A stretch of 64,000 nucleotides of DNA from a virus. Positions 40,449-47,732 of this stretch are shown here, one piece after another (position 1 is the first letter of the stretch; the number at the start of each line of letters is the position of its first letter). The notes below the pieces were generated by a model, which was given only the letters and a program-made list of their open reading frames with translations, did no database searches and was not told the DNA's origin. The position numbers and the translations under genes are program-made. The stretch covers positions 19,244 to 83,243 of IMG/VR virus record IMGVR_UViG_3300001593_000005; one strand, 5' to 3'.

Positions 40449-40808
40449 TCAGGAGTAGCCGATGGTGACGGCACCGGACGTGATGGTCCCCGACGGGTTG
40501 GAGAGGTAGACGCCGCTGACAGCGGGCAGGTCGATCGTGATCACCGTGCCGGCGACGTTGAGCGCCGTCGTGGCGACGGGGAGGCTGTACAGGAGAGTGC
40601 CGGACGCGGCGGACACGCTGTCGTACAGCGACAGGACCCCGCCGGACCCGGCGAGGGCGGTGGTGACCACCAGCTTCAGGACCCGGCCGGGGCTGCCCTT
40701 GATCACCTGCCCGGTGAGGGCCGAGGTGAGGGTGACCGGGGTCGTGAACGCTGCCTGGCCCGGGTAGCCGGCATCGTCGTAAGTGGTGGTAATACCGTTC
40801 TTGGCCAT
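40449..40808 (-). CDS. Capsid decoration-like or head protein
   Basis: 119 residues from ATG 40808. All-beta, Gly/Thr/Ser-rich (VIKGSPGRVLKLVVTTALAG, LSLYDSVSAASGTLLYS, VITIDLPAVSGVYLSN). Such small beta proteins near capsid genes are often head decoration proteins, but no specific family is recognised. Confidence 0.6.
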   Translation of the reverse strand: MAKNGITTTYDDAGYPGQAAFTTPVTLTSALTGQVIKGSPGRVLKLVVTTALAGSGGVLSLYDSVSAASGTLLYSLPVATTALNVAGTVITIDLPAVSGVYLSNPSGTITSGAVTIGYS

Positions 40809-40886
40809 GGGGAACTGACCGCCTTCCTAGCGGCTCGTGATGTGCGGGGGGACAGGCGGCCTAGGGGGCCGGGGAACGGGCGGCGG

Positions 40887-41300
40887 TCAGCGGCCGAACA
40901 GGGCGATCCCGGCACCGGTGAACGACCCGGTGCCGGCCGTCCACGCGATCTGGCCCCACATGGGCAGGACGAAGTTCGCGGTGGAGTAGCCGTGCATCCC
41001 GCCGGACACCCATTTCCCGGTGCTGCTCGCGGTGATCGCCGTGGTGGTCAGGAGGGGCCCGAACAGGTTCCCCTGGTCGTCATAGACGTTGAGTACGGCG
41101 ACCAGGGACGGTGCGCCGCCCGCCGCGGTGCCGCCGTAGACGGACAGCCACACGTCGGTGACGTCCCGGAGGTCCACGGGGGTCTGGGCGGACGGGACAC
41201 CCTGCCACGTACCGGAGTTCCCCGCCGCCGCCAGGGTCGTGGACGGCCCGGCGCTGGTCAGGGACCACAGGAGGCGGGCACACGGGTTGTAGATCGTCAC
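40887..41300 (-). CDS. Beta-rich head-associated protein
   Basis: 137 residues from GTG 41300 (CAGGGAGCTGGG upstream). Beta-rich sequence with DVWLSVYGGTAAGGAPSLVA, then NVYDDQGNLFGPL and PMWGQIAWTAGTGSFTGAGI. The similarity in size and type to its neighbour at 40449 suggests a second decoration or spike protein. Function inferred from position. Confidence 0.6.
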   Translation of the reverse strand: MTIYNPCARLLWSLTSAGPSTTLAAAGNSGTWQGVPSAQTPVDLRDVTDVWLSVYGGTAAGGAPSLVAVLNVYDDQGNLFGPLLTTTAITASSTGKWVSGGMHGYSTANFVLPMWGQIAWTAGTGSFTGAGIALFGR

Positions 41301-41358
41301 GTAACCCAGCTCCCTGGCTGCTTGTCGTGCGGAGTCCCTGGACGGCGGGCTGGCTGCT

Positions 41359-41583
41359 TCACGGTGACGGGCTGGCCATCCGCGCGGCCTGGACCGCTGC
41401 CGCGTCCGGTGACTGCACGGGACGGCGGGGTTTTTCCCGCCACCGGTACGGCCGGAACTGGTTCGCGACCCGGACCGGTGCGATGAAGATGGCCTGGTGC
41501 GGTGTCCCGGCCCAGATGGCCCGCCCGGCGAGCTGCCCTTCCCTGGACAGGCGAAGGACATCCGGCTCACGCAGATGCGGCAC
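41359..41583 (-). CDS. Small unknown protein of the head module
   Basis: 74 residues from GTG 41583, with a G-rich site upstream, beginning just after the MuF stop. The sequence has IFIAPVRVANQFRPYRWREKP and a short basic C-terminus. Unknown function; expressed with the head genes by position. Confidence 0.5.
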   Translation of the reverse strand: MPHLREPDVLRLSREGQLAGRAIWAGTPHQAIFIAPVRVANQFRPYRWREKPRRPVQSPDAAAVQAARMASPSP

Positions 41584-41586
41584 CTG

Positions 41587-43080
41587 CTATCCCCCCAGCC
41601 CGAGGAACGATGCGGGGATCCGGCTGCGGGATACGAGACGGCACCTGCATCCGGGATGGCACGGGTACGCCGGGACCGTACTGGGGCTGTAGGGGCCGCC
41701 GTCCGCGTTGTCCTGGCATGCGGCACACGCGGACGCGCCCGCTTCCCAGGTGACCTCGATCAGGGCGCCGGTGACAGCAGCGGCCACCCGCCGCCACAGG
41801 GACAGTGCACCGCCGCCGATCGCGGCCCAGAGCCCGTTCCCGCCGAGGACGGCAACAGCCCGGACCTCGGTACCGCCCGCCGTCTGGACTGCGGCGCCCA
41901 GCATGTCCTCATAGGTGCCGTCGTCGGCGGCCTGCTTCGCGAGGACCCGGGCCAGGTCCACGGCCGCACCGGTGATGATGACGTCGAGGAGGTCCCTGGC
42001 CCGCCCCGGCAGCCCAGGATCGGCGGCGAGCCGGTCATACGCTGCCTGATAGGCGGCATCGGTGCCGAACCCGGTGTGGCCGTCCTGGGCCGCTGCCATC
42101 GCGAGTGCCCCGGCTTCGCCTTCCGCGGCGGCAGCCAGCAGTGCCGTCTCTATGGCGGCGAGGAGGGTGTCATGGCCGCGGGACTGGTAGATGCCCCGCA
42201 GCCAGCCCAGCGCCACCGCGGTGGCCTCGGTCCTCCAGAACTCCTGGTCCGCGCTCTCGCGGGGGAGGTAGATGGCGGCCCGGTAGCGGGAGATCAGCTT
42301 CCGGGTGTTCAGGGAGTGGATGCAGGTACGCCATGCGTCCAGGATCACTGCGAGATGCGCGGCGAGGAGGGTGCCGGCGCGGGCCTGGATCGCGGCCTGC
42401 TGGCCTTCGAGGAGGCCGATCGCCAGGATGGTCTCCAGGACAGCCGGGTCATCCCAGTGGCTGACGGCGAGGGCGGCGGCGGCGGTGCACCCGGCGCGTA
42501 CCCGGGGAGTCATCGGGCCGCCGGACAGTGCCCACCCTGCCGCGTATGCCTCGCGGGCCGCGGAAACCACGGCGGCATCGGGCTGTTCGCTGGCCGCGAA
42601 CGGGTAGTCGGTGCGGTCGCTTCCGTGCATCACCGAGACCGCGGGGAAAGTCACCGGGATGGTGGCGAGGCGGCCGACCGGGTCCTCGCCGTCCGGGCCG
42701 AGGTAGGTGAGGGTCAGGTGCGGGCAGTACCCGTAGACGGACGGGGAGGTGATCCCGCGGGCACCCAGCCGGTCCGCGGCGTCGCGGTGCAGGTCGTCGA
42801 GGGCGGGTGAGCTGGCCAGGGCGACGATGACGTCCTGGTCCCCGCCGGTGAAGCGGGCGTGGCCGGAGATGACGGCGGTTACCGGATCGCGGCGGGCGAG
42901 GATCTCAGCGACCGCCTTCAGCGCCTGCGGGTCCACGCCGGCGGCGTCGCCGGTGTAGATGACGGTGCAGTGCAGGTCGCTGGCGTGGAGGCCGCCCGGG
43001 ATGGCGAGGTCGGCGGCGAGGTCGGGTGGCGGGTAGAGGGCGATCATGCAGGACCCGGAGTAGTCAGGCTGGTCCGCCAT
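41587..43080 (-). CDS. MuF-type minor head protein fused to a 2H phosphoesterase domain
   Basis: 497 residues from ATG 43080, with GGGGAGG five bases upstream. The first ~190 residues are a 2H phosphoesterase (LigT/ThpR-like) domain. Its two HxT motifs are H37-C-T39 (DLHCTVIYTG) and H121-L-T123 (YCPHLTLTYLG), in the expected strand context. The remainder is helical. It ends with the MuF signature: CAACQDNADGGPY, then YPCHPGCRCRLV. MuF proteins line the portal and are often packaged and injected. 2H enzymes open cyclic or 2'-5' phosphodiester bonds of RNA or signalling nucleotides. A virion-delivered enzyme, possibly acting on defence signals or tRNA ends, is inferred. Confidence 0.82.
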   Translation of the reverse strand: MADQPDYSGSCMIALYPPPDLAADLAIPGGLHASDLHCTVIYTGDAAGVDPQALKAVAEILARRDPVTAVISGHARFTGGDQDVIVALASSPALDDLHRDAADRLGARGITSPSVYGYCPHLTLTYLGPDGEDPVGRLATIPVTFPAVSVMHGSDRTDYPFAASEQPDAAVVSAAREAYAAGWALSGGPMTPRVRAGCTAAAALAVSHWDDPAVLETILAIGLLEGQQAAIQARAGTLLAAHLAVILDAWRTCIHSLNTRKLISRYRAAIYLPRESADQEFWRTEATAVALGWLRGIYQSRGHDTLLAAIETALLAAAAEGEAGALAMAAAQDGHTGFGTDAAYQAAYDRLAADPGLPGRARDLLDVIITGAAVDLARVLAKQAADDGTYEDMLGAAVQTAGGTEVRAVAVLGGNGLWAAIGGGALSLWRRVAAAVTGALIEVTWEAGASACAACQDNADGGPYSPSTVPAYPCHPGCRCRLVSRSRIPASFLGLGG

Positions 43081-43143
43081 GCCAGCCTCCCCGCGCTCAG
43101 GAACCGGGGGACTGCCAGCTGCTCTGAAGCACACACAAGACAG

Positions 43144-43180
43144 GTGGCTTATTGTCGTGATTCTCTTGACAATAAGCCAC
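43144..43180. promoter_or_regulatory. Inverted-repeat operator, 13-bp arms
   Basis: GTGGCTTATTGTC (43144-43156) and GACAATAAGCCAC (43168-43180) are perfectly complementary and separated by 11 bases. The site lies between the MuF gene (minus, starts 43080) and the plus gene at 43232. It overlaps the -35 hexamer of a plus-strand promoter. A related right arm is present at 54579-54591. Confidence 0.7.
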
Positions 43181-43195
43181 GCGGGTAACTAGGCT
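43166..43195 (+). promoter_or_regulatory. Sigma-70-type promoter
   Basis: TTGACA (43166-43171) and TAGGCT (43190-43195) are 18 bases apart. The start would lie about 30 bases before the gene at 43232. Its -35 lies in the operator, so repression by the operator-binding protein is likely. Confidence 0.6.
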
Positions 43196-43231
43196 GACCA
43201 GCACAGGAACCGCACCCGCAGGAGGCAGAAG

Positions 43232-43435
43232 ATGAGCGTCATCACCGAGGACCGGACCGCCGGCAGCCGCACGATCAGCGAGGACGACGCCCGCGCCGCC
43301 GCCGCGATCCTCGACCAGATTTACAGCGGTCACGCCGAGCAGGCCGACCAGCTCGCCGAGCAGGCCGGCCTCGGGGACCTGTCCGAGACCCAGCTGGAGC
43401 ACCTGTGCGGCTTCTTCGGCGTGCCCCTGATCTAG
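43232..43435 (+). CDS. Small acidic helical protein
   Basis: 67 residues from ATG 43232, preceded by CAGGAGG. Helical, acidic sequence (ISEDDARAAAAILDQIYSGH, AEQADQLAEQAGLGDLSETQ) without a recognised domain. Controlled by a strong promoter with operator. It might be an anti-repressor or other regulator. Confidence 0.65.
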   Translation: MSVITEDRTAGSRTISEDDARAAAAILDQIYSGHAEQADQLAEQAGLGDLSETQLEHLCGFFGVPLI

Positions 43436-43713
43436 GCGGGGCCAGGCGCGATCCGGGTGACGGTGTGCACCACCGCCCCGAGGTCCGCGACCGCACCGTT
43501 GAGGGCGGTCAGGTCCAGGGCCGGGTTCGCTGCCTGCAGGGCCGCGAGTTCCGTCTCGATCTTCCCCGCCGCCACCCCGAGCGCATCGACCCCGGCGGCG
43601 ATCCCCGTCACCCTGGCCGCTAGGTCCGCCTGCCCCGACAGGAGCTGGACTATCCTGCCGTCGATGGCTTCGAGGAGCTGCTGGACGTTACGGCAGCCGA
43701 TCACGTACCCCAC
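43432..43713 (-). CDS. Small coiled-coil protein, paralogue of the gene at 3646
   Basis: 93 residues from GTG 43713. Heptad-like sequence (QQLLEAIDGRIVQLLSGQAD, ARVTGIAAGVDALGVAAGKI) followed by LQAANPALDLTALNGAVADL, which shares LQAANPALDL with the protein at 3646-3876. The pair may be a duplicated virion or chaperone protein. It converges on the gene at 43232 with a four-base overlap. Confidence 0.6.
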   Translation of the reverse strand: MGYVIGCRNVQQLLEAIDGRIVQLLSGQADLAARVTGIAAGVDALGVAAGKIETELAALQAANPALDLTALNGAVADLGAVVHTVTRIAPGPA

Positions 43714-43894
43714 CCGCCGTCCTGTCGCTTTTCAAGCCCGGTAATGAGAAGAGGGGGGCCAGGTGGCGGTCCCGTCCACGCGCCCCGGCCACCGGGCTAC
43801 GGGGGGAAGCCCGCGCGGCCGTGCCGGCTAATTCCGGCTCTGCAGGGAAACGGGGTGATAACCGCCCTTGCCGGCGCGTCGACCCGGCCCGGTC

Positions 43895-43907
43895 GTTAAC
43901 TCTTAAC
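43895..43907. promoter_or_regulatory. Short inverted repeat in a gene-free stretch
   Basis: GTTAA, three-base spacer, TTAAC. It is AT-rich in a GC-rich background, 28 bases before the gene at 43935, in a 221-base gap where I see no gene. A -10 region or operator is possible. Confidence 0.35.
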
Positions 43908-43934
43908 CTGCTCCCTGCGGGATGATGGCAGGCT

Positions 43935-44246
43935 ATGGACACGCCCGGCACCGGCTACTGCACCTGCACAGGCTGCCCGCCCGACGTCAGGAAGATCCTC
44001 TTCCACGTCTGGCAGCTGGAAACCTGGGCACGGGAGCAGGTCTTCGAGCCATGCGCCGATGATCCCGCTGAGTGCTGCGGCTGCGGAGACGCGATCACGC
44101 AGGAAGACCTGCTGTGCGACGAATGCCGTCAACGCGGCGGCATCAGCAGCACCGACACCCGCCGCATCACGACGTTCCTCGAAGCACAGCCCCCGGACTC
44201 AGCGCTGGCCCATTTCGCCCAGCTGCTGACCCGCCCGGGCCAGTAG
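43935..44246 (+). CDS. Small protein with zinc-ribbon-like Cys pairs
   Basis: 103 residues from ATG 43935. Cys pairs CTCTGC near the N-terminus, then CCGCGDAITQEDLLCDECRQ, form a likely zinc ribbon. The helical C-terminus is TRRITTFLEAQPPDSALAHF. No specific family. It starts a short plus-strand group with the excisionase-like gene. Confidence 0.6.
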   Translation: MDTPGTGYCTCTGCPPDVRKILFHVWQLETWAREQVFEPCADDPAECCGCGDAITQEDLLCDECRQRGGISSTDTRRITTFLEAQPPDSALAHFAQLLTRPGQ

Positions 44247-44376
44247 CCAGAGCTGGCAGGCTCAGAGAGGGACAATGACCCGGTGAAGGCCGATCTCCTG
44301 ACCGCTGCCGCCTTGTGCGTTACAGGCCGGCAAAAACGCCGGAACATACGGGGTTACACGTCGAGAGGAGGGTGAT

Positions 44377-44625
44377 ATGCCGAGATCAGGTGCAGCGAGA
44401 GAGCCGCTAGCCGGCCCCGAGGAGGTGGCCGAGTACCTCGCCATCCCGGCGCCGACGCTCGCGGCATGGCGCTCGCGGGGCGGCGGCCCGAAATTTGCCA
44501 AGATCGGCGTCCATGTCCGCTACAAATGGGTTGATGTCGACTCGTGGCTAGAGGACCGATTCGCCACCGGCAAGGGTGGGGTGGCCGCAGAATGGGAGCG
44601 CGGGAAGGGTTCCGCCGGCCGGTAA
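44377..44625 (+). CDS. Excisionase-like winged helix-turn-helix protein
   Basis: 82 residues from ATG 44377, with GGAGGG upstream. The segment LAGPEEVAEYLAIPAPTLAAW, RSRGGGPKFAKIGVHVRYKW and VDVDSWLEDRFAT matches the MerR-like HTH_17 fold of excisionases and small phage regulators. No integrase lies nearby in the window. It could be Xis, a repressor or a transcription factor. A tRNA-like fragment lies 16 bases downstream. Confidence 0.75.
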   Translation: MPRSGAAREPLAGPEEVAEYLAIPAPTLAAWRSRGGGPKFAKIGVHVRYKWVDVDSWLEDRFATGKGGVAAEWERGKGSAGR

Positions 44626-44641
44626 CCCCGAAGAGGACGCT

Positions 44642-44666
44642 GCCACCGTAGCTCAACGGGCAGAGA
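44642..44666 (+). other. tRNA 5'-half-like fragment, possible attachment site
   Basis: GCCACCGTAGCTCAACGGGC AGAGA has the 8-9 TA, a D-arm-like stem GCTC/GAG and GG in the loop of a tRNA 5' end, but the D-stem is incomplete and no 3' half or capped acceptor stem is seen nearby. It overlaps the end of the gene at 44653. Proximity to an excisionase-like gene suggests, weakly, an attP core. Confidence 0.25.
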
Positions 44667-45267
44667 ATGACCGGGTCGCGCCCGAGGGTGACGGCATCAG
44701 CCGTGCCAGCATCCGGTAGTCAGCAAGGATGCGCTCAGCGAAACGGTCAGCCTCGGGCGTAACTCCGTAGTCGTAGCCGTAGCGGGGAAGGCGGCGGACA
44801 CGAGGCCTGGCGCGGCACTCGGCTCCTGCCTTCGCCAGCCATGCGGGCGTCTCCCGGTCAAGGGCAGGAGGTGACGCGGGTGCGGGCGGTCGCTCGGTGA
44901 AGGTATGACTGGCCCCCGGCGGCGGGTAGAGGGGGTTCCCGTCCTCATCCTCGCCGGCGGGCTCACGGCTGGTGAAGGTGTGGGTCCAGGGAGGTCCGGG
45001 TTCGGGCTCTGGCCTGAAGACGCCATGCAGGAACGGTGCCAGCTTGCCGATATCACCCGGATACAGCACGATCTCCGGCCGCACATTCTGAGGCGACAGC
45101 GGGGGTGCCCACGCCACGGCCTCGCATGCTGCATCGAAGACTGCCAGGAAGTCGACCGAGCAGGACGGGGCGTCGCCGTTCATGGGGACGGCGAGGCTGT
45201 GGCCTACGGGCAGTTCCTCGTCCGGGAGTCCGCATCCGGGACAGGTCCACGTACCGTCGTCGGTCAC
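44653..45267 (-). CDS. Unknown protein with N-terminal zinc ribbon
   Basis: 204 residues from GTG 45267 (GGAGG upstream). It begins TWTCPGCGLPDEELPVGHSL and later CSVDFLAVFDAAC, suggesting a zinc-ribbon. The middle is Pro-rich and the C-terminus contains GVTPEADRFAERILADYRML. Start overlaps the stop of the gene at 45264. Unknown function. Confidence 0.6.
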   Translation of the reverse strand: MTDDGTWTCPGCGLPDEELPVGHSLAVPMNGDAPSCSVDFLAVFDAACEAVAWAPPLSPQNVRPEIVLYPGDIGKLAPFLHGVFRPEPEPGPPWTHTFTSREPAGEDEDGNPLYPPPGASHTFTERPPAPASPPALDRETPAWLAKAGAECRARPRVRRLPRYGYDYGVTPEADRFAERILADYRMLARLMPSPSGATRSFSAR

Positions 45268-45467
45268 GCTGCGGACCTCCCGGCATCGGCCAGGTCCCTT
45301 TCCGCCTCGCGCTCCGCCGTCAGCCTGGCCAGCGTCTCACCGAAGGTCAGGCAGTAATCCCGCCAGAACGCATCGTGCAGCACGCATTTCTGGCCGAGGG
45401 TGAGCCCGTCGTAAAGGGGACGGAAATCGCCGCCTCCGGTCTCATGCCAGCCTCGCCGGTTACACAT
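45264..45467 (-). CDS. Small unknown protein
   Basis: 67 residues from ATG 45467, overlapping the end of the upstream gene. It has CNRRGWHETGGGDFRPLYDG and a helical C-terminus (ETLARLTAEREAERDLADAG). No family recognised. Part of a chain of four overlapping minus-strand genes. Confidence 0.55.
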   Translation of the reverse strand: MCNRRGWHETGGGDFRPLYDGLTLGQKCVLHDAFWRDYCLTFGETLARLTAEREAERDLADAGRSAA

Positions 45468-45858
45468 CGCCCGTGTCTTCCGCCGGCCCGGGCCAGCACC
45501 TGGTGGGGGTGTCCGCGTAAACCTCGGAACGGTACGGGCTGCCCGGAGAGATGTAGTCACCGGCTCGTGCCGGCGGGAAAAGCGGCCCCGTCCAGGAGTC
45601 GAGGTACACCGGCCCGGCCGCTACCCCGGGCGTGATACCGGCCGTCATCCGGTCCGGCGGGGTCATCCCTATCGTGCCGGGAAAAGCCACGGTCGCTGCG
45701 GGAGGGAACGTGATCGTCCGGTAGTACCGCGGCACCTGGGCTGTGGTGCCCCGCGGCGGCTTCAGCGGGTCATGCCCGGTGCAGCCGTACCGGGTGCCGG
45801 CACCCCAGCCGTACTCGCACACGGCGGGTGCGGTGCAGTCACTGCAGGCCGTGTTCAC
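45460..45858 (-). CDS. Unknown protein with Cys pairs
   Basis: 132 residues from GTG 45858, overlapping the Tad2-like gene stop (GTGA). Cys residues (CSDCTAPAVCEYGWG, YGCTGHDPL) may bind zinc. The rest is Pro-rich and beta-like (RYYRTITFPPAATVAFPG). A longer frame upstream overlaps the Tad2-like gene and is not used. Confidence 0.55.
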   Translation of the reverse strand: MNTACSDCTAPAVCEYGWGAGTRYGCTGHDPLKPPRGTTAQVPRYYRTITFPPAATVAFPGTIGMTPPDRMTAGITPGVAAGPVYLDSWTGPLFPPARAGDYISPGSPYRSEVYADTPTRCWPGPAEDTGDV

Positions 45859-46145
45859 AGGTCCCCCAGGGGTGCCGCGGACGCGGCAATAGGCGTCCAG
45901 TCGGCGGCGAGCAGGTCCGCGTGGGCGGGTGCCCAGGGCACGAACGCCCCGGACGGGGTGCGCAGCATCAGGTACGGCGAGAACGTCGCGGTACCCGCGC
46001 CGGCGGACTCCCTGACCGGGCCGGAGAAAATCCGGTCCCCTGGCAGGCTGAATCCTGGCGAGAGCGCCACCCACTGGCCGTACCAGCCGGCCCGGGCAGC
46101 CTTGCCGCCGGCACGCAGCACCGCGAGCGCTTCACCGAAATCCAC
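45855..46145 (-). CDS. Tad2-like (DUF2829) anti-Thoeris protein
   Basis: 96 residues from GTG 46145, with GGGAGG upstream. The sequence fits DUF2829 throughout: DFGEALAVLRAGGKAARAGW, YGQWVALSPGFSLP, then FSPYLMLRTPSGAFVPWAPA and HADLLAADWTPI. Tad2 proteins of this family sequester the gcADPR signal of Thoeris defence. Assignment to the family is strong; binding of a signalling molecule by this copy is inferred. Confidence 0.85.
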   Translation of the reverse strand: MDFGEALAVLRAGGKAARAGWYGQWVALSPGFSLPGDRIFSGPVRESAGAGTATFSPYLMLRTPSGAFVPWAPAHADLLAADWTPIAASAAPLGDL

Positions 46146-46160
46146 GGGGCCTCCCAGAGG

Positions 46161-47453
46161 TCACCGGCATGTCCGGGTCAGTGCCTGCGAGGTGAGCTCG
46201 GCGACCGCCCCGGCCGGGGCGTCGCTGCGCTTGCATGCCTCGATGACATCGGCGGGGGAGATGCCGTCGAGGTCCGGGATCATGCCCGGGGTGATGGCAT
46301 CGCGGTCATACCAGCGGGTGATCAGTTCCCTGACCTGGACGCTTCCGGCGTGCCCGAAATGCTCTACGAGGTCGACGCGGCCGGAGCGGATCACCGCGGG
46401 GTCGATCGCCTCGGGGGTGTTGGTGGTCAGGACGGTGAGGAGGCCGTGGGGAGTGCCGATCCCGTCGAGGGCGTTCAGCAGCCCGGACAGGGTGGCCTTG
46501 TCGACCCCGTCGTCGTCACGCTGGGTCGCGGCATGGAACACGTCGACGTCTTCGAGGAGCAGCATGGACCGGGGCCCGATCCGGTTCGCGACCCGGAGCA
46601 GCTCCCCGTCTTTCTTGACGTCGGCGAGGGGCAGGTACCAGACGTCCATCCCGAAATGGGACGCGATCGCCCTCGCTACCGAGGTTTTCCCGGTCCCGGG
46701 GGGCCCTTCGTAGAGGTGGCCGCGGTGCCACGGGATGCAGCGGCGGCCGTACTCGGCTTCGGCGGCGAGGAACCGGCCGACATCGGCGGTGAGCCGGTCC
46801 AGCTGCCCGGCGGGGAGGATGACGCTGTCCAGGGTGCGGGCGGGCACGTCGTCGAGGCGTTCCCAGTCACCCCACTTGTCGAGCATCCTGAACGCCGGCA
46901 TGCTTTTCCGCTGGTGGCTGCGCTGCACGACACGGCTGATCTCAGCGAGGAGCGCGTCCCGGGCAGCGGCGGAGGTCATGGTGAACACGATCTCCGGTGG
47001 TTTCCACGGCCGGTCCTCGGTCCCCCCGGCGGGGATGCTGACGGAGACCCGGATCTTGCAGCCGCCGATCCTGACGGCCTGCTCCCGTGCCCCGTCGTAG
47101 CGGAGCCTGACCGCCGCCGCCTCTGGTACGGCGGGCCGGCCGGAGCTGGACATGGGGATGCATTCGCCGCGGCGGGACGTCCACGCGACGAGGGCACGCT
47201 GATCCTGGCGGGGCAGCAGCCCCAGCACCCATTCATGCAGCTCGTCGTATACGTCGTCGCTGCCGGGGACTTTCACCGTATAGGTGGCACGGTCCCGGTA
47301 CCTGGCACGGGCAGCCCTGGCGAGCGGCAGGGCCATCTGCCCGGCGGCGAGGGCCAGGGCGACGCGTGGTGCGCGTTCCCGGAGGACCGACACCAGGTCA
47401 GCGGCGGGCCGGTCCCCGGAAGTGGCGGCCTGGGCGGGGTGGTCAGCTGTCAT
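46161..47453 (-). CDS. BCS1-like AAA+ ATPase
   Basis: 430 residues. The N-terminal ~200 residues form a beta-rich domain with one possible hydrophobic segment (VALALAAGQMALPLARA). The AAA core has Walker A GPPGTGKT at about residue 250, Walker B SMLLLEDVD, then GLLNALDG and the sensor VLTTNTPEAIDPAVIRSGRV. These fit the BCS1 type. Related ATPases occur in phages and in bacterial defence systems. It lies between the Tad2-like and methyltransferase genes. Confidence 0.85.
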   Translation of the reverse strand: MTADHPAQAATSGDRPAADLVSVLRERAPRVALALAAGQMALPLARAARARYRDRATYTVKVPGSDDVYDELHEWVLGLLPRQDQRALVAWTSRRGECIPMSSSGRPAVPEAAAVRLRYDGAREQAVRIGGCKIRVSVSIPAGGTEDRPWKPPEIVFTMTSAAARDALLAEISRVVQRSHQRKSMPAFRMLDKWGDWERLDDVPARTLDSVILPAGQLDRLTADVGRFLAAEAEYGRRCIPWHRGHLYEGPPGTGKTSVARAIASHFGMDVWYLPLADVKKDGELLRVANRIGPRSMLLLEDVDVFHAATQRDDDGVDKATLSGLLNALDGIGTPHGLLTVLTTNTPEAIDPAVIRSGRVDLVEHFGHAGSVQVRELITRWYDRDAITPGMIPDLDGISPADVIEACKRSDAPAGAVAELTSQALTRTCR

Positions 47454-47513
47454 GATTCCTTCGCTAGTCGGCAGTGTCGAGCGGGAGGCCCAGCGCGGTG
47501 CAGGTGACGGCGG

Positions 47514-47732
47514 TCACCAGGCAGGATCGCGGCTGACATGGAACGGCCTCGCGCATCGCAGTGCCGTCTGCCGGAAGATCTGCACGTCATTTCCGGGCTT
47601 TGCGGGGGGCAAAGGTACCTGCACCACGTAGTCGCGGCCCTCAGCCCAGCCACGTGCGGCCAGGACGGAAACCACGGAGCGCGGGACCACCAGCGGGGCC
47701 GGTGCACTGCCGAGGGTGAAGCAGCCCATCAT
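47514..47732 (-). CDS. Small unknown protein
   Basis: 72 residues from ATG 47732 or 47729, overlapping the methyltransferase stop (ATGA). It starts MMGCFTLGSAPAPLVVPRSV and has EGRDYVVQVPLPPAKPGND. No family recognised; coupling suggests co-expression with the methyltransferase. Confidence 0.5.
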   Translation of the reverse strand: MMGCFTLGSAPAPLVVPRSVVSVLAARGWAEGRDYVVQVPLPPAKPGNDVQIFRQTALRCARPFHVSRDPAW

